Origin: Rhizomicrobium sp963710025 | GTDB lineage: Bacteria > Pseudomonadota > Alphaproteobacteria > Micropepsales > Micropepsaceae | Length of the DNA: 64,000 nt | Direction of reading: 5' to 3' | NCBI GenBank assembly: GCA_963710025.1 | Contig: CAVPYO010000013.1 | Span: forward strand, 372,001 to 436,000 | In this document: positions 1 through 9,142 of the stretch, piece by piece | Numbering within the stretch: the first letter of the stretch is position 1 | Layout of the letters: each line of letters begins with the position of its first letter | Position numbers and translations under genes: made by a program | Notes under the pieces: model-generated | The model's database searches: none | Told to the model about the DNA's origin: nothing | What the model saw: only the letters and a program-made list of their open reading frames with translations

Positions 1-1505
1 TGAAGCTTGGCGACAGTCTTGGCTTCGGCAATCTGGGTACGGCGCTTGCCGAGCGCGGTCTTCAAGCCGAATTTGGCATCGATGGCTTTCATCTCGGCGA
101 TCAGCCGTTCCGATTTCTGCTTGTCGGAGCCGAGCAGCTTCTTCAGTTCCTTCTGCTCCTTGATCAGCGCGTCGTGTTCGGCGCGGATTCCCATTTCTTC
201 CAGCTTGCGCAAGGACCGCAGCCGCATGTTGAGGATCGCTTCGGCCTGGTTCTCCGTGAGCTTAAACGCCTTCATCAGCACGGGCTTGGGCTCGTCCTCG
301 CTGCGGATGATCTTGATGACCTTGTCGAGGTTGAGGAAGACCGCGAGATAGCCCTCCAGCACCTCCAGCCGCGTGGCGATCTTCTCTAGGCGATGATTGG
401 AACGGCGCTCCAGCACCTCGCGGCGATGATCGACGAAGGCCTGCAGCGCTTCCTTGAGGCTCATCACGCGCGGCACCAGGCCCTTGTCGAGCACGTTCAT
501 GTTAAGTGGGATGCGCGATTCCAGATCGGTCTGGCGGAAGAGCTGCTCCATCAGCAGTTCGGGCTCGACCACGCGGCTCTTGGGCGTCAGCACGATGCGG
601 ATGTCTTCGGCGCTCTCGTCGTGCACGTCGTCCAGCAGCGGAACCTTCTTCTGTTCGATCAGCTCGGCGATGCGCTCGATCAGCTTGGCTTTCTGGACCT
701 GATAGGGGATCTGATCGACAACGAGTTCGTACATGCCGCGCGCGCCGTCTTCCTTGTGCCAGCGGGCGCGGACGCGGAACGAACCGCGCCCGGTGCGGTA
801 GGCTTCGGCAATCGCCTCGGCGTCTTCGACGATGGTCCCGCCGGTCGGAAAATCCGGCCCCTTCACATATTTCAGCAGCGTGGCGTCGCGGGTGTTGGGA
901 TTTTCGATCAGCGCGATGGTCGCCGCGCACAGTTCGCCCAGATTGTGCGGCGGGATGGACGTCGCCATGCCGACCGCGATGCCGTTCGAGCCGTTGGCCA
1001 GCAGATTGGGGAAGGCGGCGGGAAGGACGACGGGCTCTTCCTCCACGCCGTCATAGGTGTTGCGGAAATCGACGGCGTCTTCGTCCAGGCCTTCGAGCAG
1101 CGCCTGCGCGACCTCGGTCAGTCGGGATTCGGTGTAGCGCATCGCGGCGGCGTTATCGCCGTCGACATTGCCGAAATTGCCCTGGCCCTCCACCAGCGGA
1201 TAGCGAACCGCGAAATCCTGCGCCAGGCGCACCAGCGCGTCATAGACCGCTTGGTCACCATGGGGGTGGTATTTGCCGATCACATCGCCGACCACGCGGG
1301 CGCATTTCTTGAAGCCGGCAGCCGGATTGAGGCCGAGCAGGCGCATGGCGTGCAGCAGCCGGCGATGAACGGGCTTCAGCCCGTCGCGGGCGTCGGGCAG
1401 CGCGCGCTGGGTGATGGTGGAGAGCGCGTAAGCGAGGTAGCGCTCGCTGAGCGCGTCCTTCAGCGGCTCGGGCCGGATATCGTCTTTGATCGGTTGGGTG
1501 GTCAT
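1..1505 (-). CDS. parC: DNA topoisomerase IV subunit A (partial, 3' end beyond window)
   Basis: ParC is the DNA-cleaving subunit of topoisomerase IV, which decatenates daughter chromosomes with ParE. About 501 N-terminal codons are visible from an ATG at 1505. The protein opens with the conserved ParC/GyrA core (YALSTITQRALPDARDGLKP), followed by YHPHGDQAVYDALVRLAQ and GNFGNVDGDNAAAMRYTE, whose Tyr is the expected catalytic tyrosine. The GNFGNVDGD form and position next to recO favour ParC over GyrA. The C-terminal beta-propeller lies outside the window. It starts 10 bp after recO ends and is probably the last gene of the era-recO operon. Confidence 0.93.
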   Translation of the reverse strand, partial: MTTQPIKDDIRPEPLKDALSERYLAYALSTITQRALPDARDGLKPVHRRLLHAMRLLGLNPAAGFKKCARVVGDVIGKYHPHGDQAVYDALVRLAQDFAVRYPLVEGQGNFGNVDGDNAAAMRYTESRLTEVAQALLEGLDEDAVDFRNTYDGVEEEPVVLPAAFPNLLANGSNGIAVGMATSIPPHNLGELCAATIALIENPNTRDATLLKYVKGPDFPTGGTIVEDAEAIAEAYRTGRGSFRVRARWHKEDGARGMYELVVDQIPYQVQKAKLIERIAELIEQKKVPLLDDVHDESAEDIRIVLTPKSRVVEPELLMEQLFRQTDLESRIPLNMNVLDKGLVPRVMSLKEALQAFVDHRREVLERRSNHRLEKIATRLEVLEGYLAVFLNLDKVIKIIRSEDEPKPVLMKAFKLTENQAEAILNMRLRSLRKLEEMGIRAEHDALIKEQKELKKLLGSDKQKSERLIAEMKAIDAKFGLKTALGKRRTQIAEAKTVAKL

Positions 1506-1515
1506 AGAGCTAGGT

Positions 1516-2262
1516 TTAACTCGATTCGCATTCTTCATGTGTCGCCAGAGCACCGAGGCGTAACCTCGCGCCGGGCATATCTTTTCCTTGCGGGTGGAGC
1601 ACGCGCTCTAAAAGAAAATGGCCGGTCAGCGCCAAGCCGGCGGCTATGTCGGCGGCGTCCACATCGGCGTTCTGCGAGGCAAGCAAGAAGGCCGGCAGCG
1701 CAAACAACCGACCGGCGTAAGGCGCACCCGCCTCGCCCGAGACCGCGCGGCCCGAACGCGGCGAGACGTAACGCAGATCGTCCAGCGCCCCCGTCGCGGC
1801 ACAAGCCGAAAGATCGAGGCCGAAGCCCAGCGCTTCCAGCAGCCCGACCTCCCAGCGCACGAAAAGCGCGCCCCAGTGCGACAAGCCATCCTCGGCCATC
1901 GCATCGAGCAGAATGTTGGCCACCTCAAATACCAATTCGTAGGGCGCGCGTTCGGGCAAGACCGCTCCCGCAACGGCGGTCAGCGCGTTGAGTCCGACCA
2001 GCGCCTCGCGGCCCTCCATCAATTCGCCGGCGCGCGCATGATCGAGTTCCACCGTGAAGTTTCCCAAATGCTCGGAGAGCCGCGCCCGCCACTGCAGGCG
2101 CACCGTATTGCCCGGCTGAAGCACGGGCCGCGACCGGCGCGAATTGCCGCCGCGCACCAATCCCAGATGGCGGCCGTGCGTGCGGGTCAACGCTTCCAGG
2201 ATCGCGCCGCTCTCGCCATGCGGTCGGGCGGAAAGCACGATGGCGTCGTCGGACCACTCCAT
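1516..2262 (-). CDS. recO: DNA repair protein RecO
   Basis: RecO loads RecA at gaps with RecR in the RecFOR pathway. The 248-residue protein begins MEWSDDAIVLSARPHGES, the usual N-terminal OB-fold opening, and has the length expected for the family. The ATG at 2262 was preferred over upstream in-frame codons because those lie inside era; this start leaves an 8-bp gap after era. The C-terminal zinc-binding cysteines of some RecO proteins are not seen, which is common. The order lepB-rnc-era-recO is widely conserved. Confidence 0.93.
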   Translation of the reverse strand: MEWSDDAIVLSARPHGESGAILEALTRTHGRHLGLVRGGNSRRSRPVLQPGNTVRLQWRARLSEHLGNFTVELDHARAGELMEGREALVGLNALTAVAGAVLPERAPYELVFEVANILLDAMAEDGLSHWGALFVRWEVGLLEALGFGLDLSACAATGALDDLRYVSPRSGRAVSGEAGAPYAGRLFALPAFLLASQNADVDAADIAAGLALTGHFLLERVLHPQGKDMPGARLRLGALATHEECESS

Positions 2263-2270
2263 GCGGCGCC

Positions 2271-3182
2271 CTACTCCTCCGGAAACTCCAGCCCCATTTC
2301 GCGGTAATGCGCGCGCGTCTCGGCCCAGTCCTCGCGCACCTTGACGAACAGGAACAGATGCACGCGGCGGCCGAAAATCTGTTCCATCTCCTTGCGCGCC
2401 GCTTCGCCGATGACCTTGATCGTCGCCCCGCCCTTGCCGAGCGCAATCGCCTTCTGGCCGTCGCGCTGGACATAGACGATCTGGTCGATCTTCACCGAGC
2501 CGTCCTTGCGCTCTTCCCATTTCTCGGTCTCGACCGCCGAAGCGTAAGGCAGTTCGTCGTGCAGCCGCAGATAGATTTTCTCGCGCGTGATTTCCGACGC
2601 CAGCAGGCGCGACGGGATGTCGGCGGACTGATCGGCGGGATAAAGCCACGGCCCTTCCGGCATCTTTCCGGCGCACCATTCGGCGAGATCGTTCAGCCCG
2701 TCGCCGCTCAGCGCCGAGATCATGAACACCTGTTCGAACACGCCGGCGGCGTTCAGCTTTTCCGCCAACGGCAGCAGTTCCTCGCGCTTCATGGCGTCGA
2801 TCTTATTGAGCGCCAGCGCGGCGCGGCGGTTCGCGGCCTTCAGGCTTTCGATAATCGCGCCGCTGTCGCGCGCGGCGTGCCCCTGCGGATTGCCGGCAAG
2901 GTCGGGCGCATCGACCAGCAGCACCACCGCGTCGGCGTCGGCGGCGCCCGCCCAGGCGGCGTTGACCATGGCGCGGTCGAGGCGTCTGCGCGGCTTGAAG
3001 ATGCCCGGCGTGTCCACCAGCACGATCTGGGCCTCGCCTTTGAGCGCTACGCCGCGCACGTTCATGCGCGTGGTCTGCACTTTCGGGCTGACAATAGCGA
3101 CCTTCGATCCCACCAGCGCGTTGACCAGCGTGGACTTGCCCGCGTTCGGCGCCCCGATGATGGCGGCAAAGCCGCACCGCAT
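2271..3182 (-). CDS. era: GTPase Era
   Basis: Era is an essential GTPase that binds the 3' end of 16S rRNA during 30S subunit maturation. The 303-residue protein has the P-loop GAPNAGKST at residues 10-18, a DTPG G3 motif and an NKID G4 motif. The C-terminal KH domain contains the GKGG loop within VQRDGQKAIALGKGG. Length is typical. It sits between rnc and recO, consistent with the shared role of Era and RNase III in rRNA processing. A repeat-rich 155-bp spacer separates it from rnc. Confidence 0.96.
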   Translation of the reverse strand: MRCGFAAIIGAPNAGKSTLVNALVGSKVAIVSPKVQTTRMNVRGVALKGEAQIVLVDTPGIFKPRRRLDRAMVNAAWAGAADADAVVLLVDAPDLAGNPQGHAARDSGAIIESLKAANRRAALALNKIDAMKREELLPLAEKLNAAGVFEQVFMISALSGDGLNDLAEWCAGKMPEGPWLYPADQSADIPSRLLASEITREKIYLRLHDELPYASAVETEKWEERKDGSVKIDQIVYVQRDGQKAIALGKGGATIKVIGEAARKEMEQIFGRRVHLFLFVKVREDWAETRAHYREMGLEFPEE

Positions 3183-3188
3183 CTCTTA

Positions 3189-3310
3189 ACCCTCCCCTTG
3201 AGGGAGGGTCGAAACGCGAAGCGTTTCGGGGAGGGGTGATATCGACATCACCCCCCACCGAAAAATCCGCTTCGCGAATTTTTCTGCCTCCCCCTCAAGG
3301 GGGGAGGCAA
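3189..3310. repeat. Two adjacent copies of a C/G-rich palindromic intergenic repeat
   Basis: The rnc-era spacer is filled by two copies of a hairpin-rich element: about 3189-3240 and about 3248-3310. Each combines a CCTCCCC...GGGGAGG stem with a second stem closed by GCTTCGC or GCGAAGC. The second copy matches 62479-62540 almost base for base in the same orientation. Related copies lie at 57111-57178 and 61568-61617. Being inside an operon, the element could form mRNA structure between rnc and era. Confidence 0.75.
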
Positions 3311-3337
3311 AAAGGGATTCATGCATCGGGGTTGTAA

Positions 3338-3991
3338 TCACGCCATCAATCCCAATTTCGCGAGCATTTTTTTTGCCGCATCCTGTTCGGCTTCGCGCTT
3401 GGAGCCGCCCGAGCCGGTCTGCGGCTGCTCGCCGGCGACGTTCACCTGCACCTCGAAGCGCGGCGCGTGATCCGGACCTTCGCGCCCGACCTGCTTGTAC
3501 GCCGGCGCGCTCTTGTCGCCTTTGCGCGATTGCGCCCACTCCTGCAGCACGGTCTTGGGATCGCGCATGTCCGAACCGAGCGCTGCGAAGGCGTCCGTCC
3601 AATAGAGATCCACGAAACGCCGCGCCGCTTCCATGCCGCCGTCGAGATAAAGCGCCGCGATCACCGCCTCGCAGGCACCCGCCAGGATCGCCTGTTTGTG
3701 CCGCCCGCCGCTGCCCGCTTCCGCGTTCGCCAGGATGATGTGCTCGGCGAGACCGGCGGCCTCTGCGGCGGCGGCGCAGGTTTCGCGCCGCGCCAAGGCA
3801 TTGAACTTCAGCGCCAGCGCCCCTTCGGCATCGTTCGGATAAAGCGCATGCAGCCGTTCGGCGCAGATCAGCCCGAGCACGCGGTCGCCGAGGAATTCCA
3901 GGCGCTCGTTGGAAGCGTCGGCGCGGGCGCTGGCGTGGGTCAGGGCGCGCTCGAGCAGGCCCTCGTTCGCGAAGACGTGGCCGAGGCGCAC
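3338..3991 (-). CDS. rnc: Ribonuclease III
   Basis: RNase III cleaves double-stranded RNA, including rRNA precursors. The nuclease signature NERLEFLGDRVLGL is present. A C-terminal double-stranded RNA-binding domain begins around DPKTVLQEWAQ and ends with the basic helix GGSKREAEQDAAKKML. Upstream in-frame codons run far into lepB, so the GTG at 3991 just after the lepB stop was chosen; this gives 217 residues, slightly short for the family. The start is the uncertain part of the call. Confidence 0.92.
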   Translation of the reverse strand: MRLGHVFANEGLLERALTHASARADASNERLEFLGDRVLGLICAERLHALYPNDAEGALALKFNALARRETCAAAAEAAGLAEHIILANAEAGSGGRHKQAILAGACEAVIAALYLDGGMEAARRFVDLYWTDAFAALGSDMRDPKTVLQEWAQSRKGDKSAPAYKQVGREGPDHAPRFEVQVNVAGEQPQTGSGGSKREAEQDAAKKMLAKLGLMA

Positions 3992-3998
3992 CTCGAGC

Positions 3999-4904
3999 TC
4001 AGTCGATGAGCGTGAGCAAGCGGTCGTAACGGACCGCCCACGGCCACGTCCAGAAACTCCACCAGTTCGTTTTGTTGCCATCGATCGAAAAGAACTTGAT
4101 TTCGGCCTTGCCGACCAGATTTTCCGCCGGAAGATAACCGACGATGCCCCGGCTGTCGTCCGAATCATCGCGGTTGTCGCCCATCATGAAATAATGGCTC
4201 GGCGGCACGACGTATACCTGCGTGTTGTCCATCGGCCCGTCGGGGACGCTGTAGAGCGCCAGATACGACTTCCCGTTCGGCAGCGTCTCGCGATACTGGG
4301 CCACGTGATGCTCGTAGCCGTCCGCGTTGATTTCGACGAAATCGCCCACGCGCACCTTGGGCACCGGCTTGTCGTTGATATAGAGCACGCTGTCGAGCAT
4401 CTGGATGCGGTCGCCCGGAAGGCCGATCAGCCGCTTGATGAAGACCGTGGACGGATCGGACGGCAGCGCGAATACGAGCACGTCGCCGCGATGGGGCTCC
4501 CGTTCGAGGGCTCGGCCGAAGGACGGCAACAGCCGGCCCCAGGGGAACGAGTATTTGCTGTAGCCGTAAGCGAACTTCTCGACGAAAAGGTAATCGCCAA
4601 CCAGCAGCGTGCCTTCCATCGAACCGGACGGAATACTGTAGGGCTGGAAGAGGAACGTCCGCACCACCAGCGCGACGAGCAGCGCATAGATGATCAGCTT
4701 GGCGAGTTCCCACCAGGAATCGGACTGCTCTTCGCCGGGGACTATCGAGGCGGATGCGTCTTCTTCGACGGGCGGCTCTCCGCCCTCCTCGACCGGCTGC
4801 GGCGCCTCGGACGCGTCGGCGTCAATCCGGCCGAGGGCGGACGCCGCACCATTAGGCGTTTGCGGCATTGCCGCCATTTCAGGCATTTCTGGCAAATCGT
4901 TCAT
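3999..4904 (-). CDS. lepB: Signal peptidase I
   Basis: This inner-membrane protease removes Sec signal peptides. Catalytic Ser95 lies in IPSGSMEGTLLVGD and Lys157 in VFIKRLIGLPGDR. Box E is seen as GDNRDDSDDSRGIVG. A single transmembrane segment (about residues 68-85) precedes the catalytic domain. Before it is an unusually long N-terminal cytosolic extension rich in Glu, Asp and Pro (residues 1-62). The total of 301 residues is long for an alphaproteobacterial enzyme because of this extension. rnc follows directly. Confidence 0.95.
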   Translation of the reverse strand: MNDLPEMPEMAAMPQTPNGAASALGRIDADASEAPQPVEEGGEPPVEEDASASIVPGEEQSDSWWELAKLIIYALLVALVVRTFLFQPYSIPSGSMEGTLLVGDYLFVEKFAYGYSKYSFPWGRLLPSFGRALEREPHRGDVLVFALPSDPSTVFIKRLIGLPGDRIQMLDSVLYINDKPVPKVRVGDFVEINADGYEHHVAQYRETLPNGKSYLALYSVPDGPMDNTQVYVVPPSHYFMMGDNRDDSDDSRGIVGYLPAENLVGKAEIKFFSIDGNKTNWWSFWTWPWAVRYDRLLTLID

Positions 4905-4966
4905 TTCGAGGGGAGGGAACCGGATGGAGGGGGGCGCGTCAAGGTGAATAGCGCCTTAACCATATC

Positions 4967-5389
4967 TTATGCAAAGCCTCGTTCTTGCGACGCAATCGGC
5001 ACCGCAGAAATGATGACGATGGCCTGGGCCAGGGGAAAATCGTCGGTAATCGTCAGATCGATGACGGCCGTGTGCCCCTTGGGCGTGATCTCCTGGAGCC
5101 GCGCCAGAGCGCCGTTTGTCAGTCGCATTGTCGGCTTGCCGCCGGGCAGATTGACGACCCCCATGTCGCGCCAGAACACACCCCGCCTCAGCCCGGTGCC
5201 CAGCGCTTTGGAACAGGCTTCCTTGGCGGCGAAGCGCTTGGCGTAGCTGGCGGCGCGGCTCGCGCGTTTGTCCGATTTGGCGCGTTCGGTTTCGGTGAAG
5301 ATGCGGTCGAGAAAGCGGTCGCCGAAGCGCTCGATCAACTTTTCGACGCGGCGGATGTCGATCAGGTCGGAACCGAGGCCGAGGATCAT
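4967..5389 (-). CDS. acpS: Holo-[acyl-carrier-protein] synthase
   Basis: AcpS transfers 4'-phosphopantetheine from CoA to the serine of acyl carrier protein. The 140-residue protein begins MILGLGSDLIDIRRVEK, with metal-binding Asp8. The second signature FAAKEACSKALGTG carries metal-ligand Glu57. Length and position between pdxJ and lepB match other Alphaproteobacteria. The last residues (SQERGFA) run slightly past the usual end. Confidence 0.95.
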   Translation of the reverse strand: MILGLGSDLIDIRRVEKLIERFGDRFLDRIFTETERAKSDKRASRAASYAKRFAAKEACSKALGTGLRRGVFWRDMGVVNLPGGKPTMRLTNGALARLQEITPKGHTAVIDLTITDDFPLAQAIVIISAVPIASQERGFA

Positions 5390-5394
5390 GGTGC

Positions 5395-5471
5395 TCCCTC
5401 ACCCTTCGACAAGCTCAGGGTGAGGGATTCTGTAGGACCATCATGGTGAGCTTGTCGAACCATGAGGGTCA
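5395..5471. repeat. Inverted pair of the GAGCTTGTCGAAGCATGA-type repeat
   Basis: Two opposed copies of a dispersed repeat sit between pdxJ and acpS: a TTCGACAAGCTCAGGGTGAG copy at about 5396-5427 and a GTGAGCTTGTCGAACCATGA copy at about 5441-5471. Together they could form a long hairpin. The pdxJ stop codon (5469-5471) lies at the repeat edge. Other copies are at 6888-6915, 14351-14378 and 51263-51357. Confidence 0.75.
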
Positions 5472-6203
5472 TCGCAACGCCCTCGCCTCGTCCATCAGCG
5501 CCCGCATGCGGCGGACGGAAGCCTCCAAACCGATGAAGATCGCTTCGCCGATCAGATAATGGCCGATGTTGAGTTCGCGAATTTCGGGAATGGCGGCGAC
5601 GGGCTCCACGTTCTCATAGGTCAAGCCGTGGCCGGCATGGATTTCAAGGCCTATGGACGCGCCGTAGCGCGCCGCCTCGCGGACTTTTTCGAGCAGGCGC
5701 GCCTGCTCCGCGCCTTGCGCTTCGCTGTAAGCGCCGGTGTGCAGCTCCACGACCGGCGCGCCCAGCGCCCTGGAAGCGTCGAGCTGTTTTTTGTCCGGTT
5801 CGACGAACATCGAGACGCGGATGCCCGCATCGACCAACGCTTTCACGATGGGGGCGAGGCGCAACCGCTGCCCGGCCGCGTCGATGCCGCCTTCGGTGGT
5901 GCGCTCCTGGCGGTTCTCGGGAACGATGCAGCAGGCGTGCGGGATGTGTTTCAACGCAATCGCCAGCATTTCATCGGTCGCCGCCATTTCCAGATTGAGC
6001 GGGATATGCAGTTCCGCGCGCAGCCGTTCGATGTCGCGGTCGGAAATGTGGCGGCGATCCTCGCGCAGATGCGCGGTGATGCCGTCGGCGCCGGCTTTTT
6101 CCGCAAGATGCGCCGCACGTACCGGATCGGGAAACGCTCCGCCGCGCGCCTGGCGCACGGTGGCGACATGGTCGATGTTCACGCCGAGGCGGAGCGCGCT
6201 CAT
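5469..6203 (-). CDS. pdxJ: Pyridoxine 5'-phosphate synthase
   Basis: PdxJ condenses 3-amino-2-oxopropyl phosphate with 1-deoxyxylulose 5-phosphate, the last step of de novo vitamin B6 synthesis. The protein starts MSALRLGVNIDHVATVRQ and continues with GADGITAHLREDRRHI, both diagnostic. The ATG at 6203 overlaps the pyrE stop (ATGA) and gives 244 residues, the family length. The overlap implies translational coupling with pyrE, and acpS follows after the repeat pair. Confidence 0.96.
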   Translation of the reverse strand: MSALRLGVNIDHVATVRQARGGAFPDPVRAAHLAEKAGADGITAHLREDRRHISDRDIERLRAELHIPLNLEMAATDEMLAIALKHIPHACCIVPENRQERTTEGGIDAAGQRLRLAPIVKALVDAGIRVSMFVEPDKKQLDASRALGAPVVELHTGAYSEAQGAEQARLLEKVREAARYGASIGLEIHAGHGLTYENVEPVAAIPEIRELNIGHYLIGEAIFIGLEASVRRMRALMDEARALR

Positions 6204-6784
6204 GCCAATCCCCTGCTTCCCGGTTTCACCCCCGGCGTACCGCGTAGGTGCGGCGGCAGCTTGTCGGCCTCCCAAGCGGGCACCTTCAACGTCGCCAGCG
6301 CCACCAACTTGACGCCTACCTTGGCCTTGCCCCCTGAACGGTCGATCAGGCAGGCAGCCGCCACCGGCTTGCCGCCCGCCGCGCGGATTGCATCCAAACA
6401 CTCGCGTGACGACAGGCCGGTGGTCACGATGTCTTCCACCATCAGCACCGGTTGATTCTTCTTGAGCACGAAACCACGGCGCAATTGGAATTTGCCGTCC
6501 TGGCGTTCGACGTACATCGCGGGCAAACCCAATTGCCTACCCATCTCGTAGCCCGGAACGATGCCGCCGACCGCCGGCGAGACGATGGCGGTGAATTCCG
6601 CCTTCACCTCGTCGCGCACTTTCCCCGCCAGCGCCTTGCATAGCTTGGCCGTGCGGCGCGCGTCCCGGAACACCAGCGCCTTCTGCAGGAAGGTGTCCGA
6701 GTGTAGCCCGCTCGACAGGATGAAATGGCCTTTGAGCAGCGCGCCGGCTTTTTCGAATTCGGAAAGAACTTGATCTGGCGTCAT
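6200..6784 (-). CDS. pyrE: Orotate phosphoribosyltransferase
   Basis: PyrE converts orotate and PRPP to orotidine monophosphate in pyrimidine synthesis. The PRPP-binding loop VLMVEDIVTTGLSS is at about residues 113-126, after the substrate loop ILSSGLHSDTFLQKA. It has 194 residues, close to the alphaproteobacterial norm. It lies between rsh and pdxJ and shares its stop with the pdxJ start. The other pyrimidine genes seen here (pyrB and a PyrC homologue) are about 18 kb away on the other strand. Confidence 0.95.
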   Translation of the reverse strand: MTPDQVLSEFEKAGALLKGHFILSSGLHSDTFLQKALVFRDARRTAKLCKALAGKVRDEVKAEFTAIVSPAVGGIVPGYEMGRQLGLPAMYVERQDGKFQLRRGFVLKKNQPVLMVEDIVTTGLSSRECLDAIRAAGGKPVAAACLIDRSGGKAKVGVKLVALATLKVPAWEADKLPPHLRGTPGVKPGSRGLA

Positions 6785-6793
6785 GTCTCTATG

Positions 6794-6850
6794 AGAGCCC
6801 CCTTCGGCTCGCTTCGCTCGCCACTTCCCCCGCTTCGCGGGGGCAGAAAA
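6794..6850. repeat. GC-rich palindromic spacer repeat upstream of pyrE
   Basis: The rsh-pyrE spacer contains GCTCGCTTCGCTCGCC followed by a CCCCCGCTTCGCGGGGG hairpin. Its composition recalls the repeats at 3189-3310, but the sequence similarity is weaker, so membership in that family is tentative. Confidence 0.4.
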
Positions 6851-6887
6851 TCACGGCAGTGCCCCATTCGCTACTCGCCATTCGCCC

Positions 6888-6915
6888 TTCATGCTGAGCT
6901 TGTCGAAGCATGAGG
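6888..6915. repeat. GAGCTTGTCGAAGCATGA-type repeat at the rsh 3' end
   Basis: This copy overlaps the end of rsh. Read on the minus strand it encodes the final PHASTSSA residues and the TGA stop of Rsh, so the repeat terminates the gene. Compare the copy at 14351-14378, which does the same for the padR-like gene in the other orientation. Confidence 0.75.
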
Positions 6916-9141
6916 GGCTTCTTCCGGCCCACGCACGCGGTCGACCGATTCGACCGCGGCCGTCACGCGTAGCGCGCCCAGGATATTCTGCAAATGTGCC
7001 ACGTCGCGCACTTCGATATCGACCTGGAACTCGAAATAGAGCGGATTGCGGTTCGTCGTCTTCATGTTGAAGATGTTGCCGCCGCTGTTGCCGATGGCGA
7101 TCATCGCCGCGCCCAGCGAACCGGGCGCGTTCTTCACGCGCACATGCAAACGCGCCACCGACGGCCCCATCTCGGCGGCATGTCCGCCCCAGGCGACGTC
7201 CAGCCAATCGTCCATGCTGGTCTGCGCCCTTTCCAGCTCGGCGCAGTCGATGGTGTGGATCACGGCGCCTTGGCCCGGCACCATCAAGCCGACGATGCGG
7301 TCGCCCGGCAGCGGATGGCAACAATTGCCGAGACGATAGGAGATGCCTTCCGTCAAGCCGCGAATGGAAATCGCCTTGGGGGCGCCGGGCGGCGGTTCGG
7401 CAAGCACGGCCTGTTTGCGCTTTTCGGGATCGCGCTTGAGTTCGGGATAGACCGCCGCAAGCACTTCGTGTCCGCGCAACACGCCGCGACCGATCTCGGC
7501 GAAGACGTCCTCGGCCTTGACGAAGCCCAGCTTCTTGGCGACGCCGACCACGGCCTTGTCGGTCAGCTCGCAGCTTTCGTCGGCGAAGACCTTTTCGAGA
7601 ATCTTGCGGCCGAATTTGATGTGCTCGCCGCGCTGGGCCAGGCGCAGATAGCGGCGGATTTCCGCGCGCGCGCGCCCGGTGACGACGAACTGTTCCCACA
7701 AGGGCGACGGCGTCTGCTCCTTGAGAGCGATGATCTCCACCTGATCGCCGTTGCGCAGCGGCGTGTAGAGGGGAACATTCACGCTGTTCACCTTGGCCCC
7801 GACCGTATGATGGCCCAGGTCGGTATGCACCTGATAGGCGAAGTCGATGGGCGTCGCCCCGCGCGGCAGCGGGATCAGATCGCCTTTGGGCGTGAAGCAG
7901 AAGACCTGATCCTGATAGAGGTTGAGGCGGGAATGCTCGAAGAACTCTTCCGGTGAAGTGCCGCGTTCGAGCAGGTCCACCATTTCGCGCAGCCATTCGT
8001 AGGCGCGGATTTCATGGCCTTCGCCCGCCTGCGCCGCGACATCGCGATAGCGCCAATGCGCCGCCACGCCGCGTTCGGCGATGTCATGCATTTCTTGGGT
8101 GCGCACCTGCACTTCGAGGCGCTGTTTTTCGGGTCCGATGACGGTGGTATGGAGCGATTGATAGCCGTTCTGCTTGGGCGTCGAGATGAAATCCTTGAAG
8201 CGGGCCGGCACCGCCTGCCAAGTGGTGTGCAGAACGCCCAGCGCGCGATAGCAATCCGCCTTCGATCCCACGATCACGCGAAATCCCCAGATGTCGGAAA
8301 GCTGTTCGAAATTGATCTGTTTGTCCTTCAGCTTGCGCCAGATCGAAAAGGGCCGCTTGCCGCGGCCGTAGACATAGGCCTCGATGCCGCTCTCGGCGAG
8401 CTTGCGCTTCAGCTGGTCGGCGATGCGGTCGATGAGCTTGCCGCTCGAGGAATCGAGCCGGGCGAGCCGGGTGACGATCGAATTGCGCGCCTCGCCTTGC
8501 AGTTCGGCGAAGGCCAGATCCTCCAGCTCCTCGCGCATGTGCTGCATGCCGATGCGCCCCGCCAGCGGGGCGTAGATATCGAAGGTCTCCTGGGCGATGC
8601 GCCGGCGCTTTTCCGGCTGCTTGATGAAAGCGAGCGTGCGCATGTTGTGCAGGCGGTCGGCAAGCTTGACCAGGAGCACGCGGATGTCGTTCGACATGGC
8701 GAGCATCAGCTTGCGGAAATTCTCCGCCTGCTTGGTGCGCTCCGAGAACAGTTCGAGGGCCGACAGCTTGGTCACCCCGTCGACCAGATCGGCGATCTCC
8801 TGGCCGAAATTCGTCTTGATGTCCTCGTGGGTGGCCAGCGTGTCCTCGATGGTGTCGTGCAGCAGCGCGGTGGCGATGGTCGCCTCGTCGAGCTTGAGAT
8901 CGGTCAGAATGGCGGCGACTTCGAGGGGATGGGCGAAATAGGGATCGCCCGAGGCGCGGAACTGCTTGCCGTGCGCCTTCATGGCATAGACATAGGCCTT
9001 GTTGAGCACCGCCTCGTCGGCATCCGGATCGTAGGCCTTGACGCGGTCGACCAGCTCGGTTTGGCGCATGAGCTTGCGCCGACGCGCCCGTGCAGGGGGC
9101 GGGCTCGCTTTTTCGGCCGGTTGGGGCGCTGGCGCGTTCAT
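6889..9141 (-). CDS. rsh: Bifunctional (p)ppGpp synthetase/hydrolase (Rsh, RelA/SpoT family)
   Basis: Rsh makes and degrades the alarmone (p)ppGpp. The hydrolase HD domain has FAHPLEVA and the HD pair at residues 95-96 (ALLHDTIEDT). The synthetase domain includes KRPFSIWRKLKDK and NGYQSLHTTVIGP. A TGS domain follows (about 405-470), and a C-terminal ACT domain ends the protein. Both catalytic signatures look intact, so a bifunctional enzyme is expected. The start may be Met25 (MRQTELVDRVK), the usual family start, rather than the ATG at 9141. The final residues PHASTSSA come from an intergenic repeat. rpoZ lies just upstream. Confidence 0.95.
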   Translation of the reverse strand: MNAPAPQPAEKASPPPARARRRKLMRQTELVDRVKAYDPDADEAVLNKAYVYAMKAHGKQFRASGDPYFAHPLEVAAILTDLKLDEATIATALLHDTIEDTLATHEDIKTNFGQEIADLVDGVTKLSALELFSERTKQAENFRKLMLAMSNDIRVLLVKLADRLHNMRTLAFIKQPEKRRRIAQETFDIYAPLAGRIGMQHMREELEDLAFAELQGEARNSIVTRLARLDSSSGKLIDRIADQLKRKLAESGIEAYVYGRGKRPFSIWRKLKDKQINFEQLSDIWGFRVIVGSKADCYRALGVLHTTWQAVPARFKDFISTPKQNGYQSLHTTVIGPEKQRLEVQVRTQEMHDIAERGVAAHWRYRDVAAQAGEGHEIRAYEWLREMVDLLERGTSPEEFFEHSRLNLYQDQVFCFTPKGDLIPLPRGATPIDFAYQVHTDLGHHTVGAKVNSVNVPLYTPLRNGDQVEIIALKEQTPSPLWEQFVVTGRARAEIRRYLRLAQRGEHIKFGRKILEKVFADESCELTDKAVVGVAKKLGFVKAEDVFAEIGRGVLRGHEVLAAVYPELKRDPEKRKQAVLAEPPPGAPKAISIRGLTEGISYRLGNCCHPLPGDRIVGLMVPGQGAVIHTIDCAELERAQTSMDDWLDVAWGGHAAEMGPSVARLHVRVKNAPGSLGAAMIAIGNSGGNIFNMKTTNRNPLYFEFQVDIEVRDVAHLQNILGALRVTAAVESVDRVRGPEEAPHASTSSA

Positions 9142-9142
9142 C

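Noticed and set aside
393..1991. Long plus-strand open frame over parC and recO
   Set aside because: It is a high-GC shadow of the minus-strand parC/recO reading frames and has no recognisable domain.
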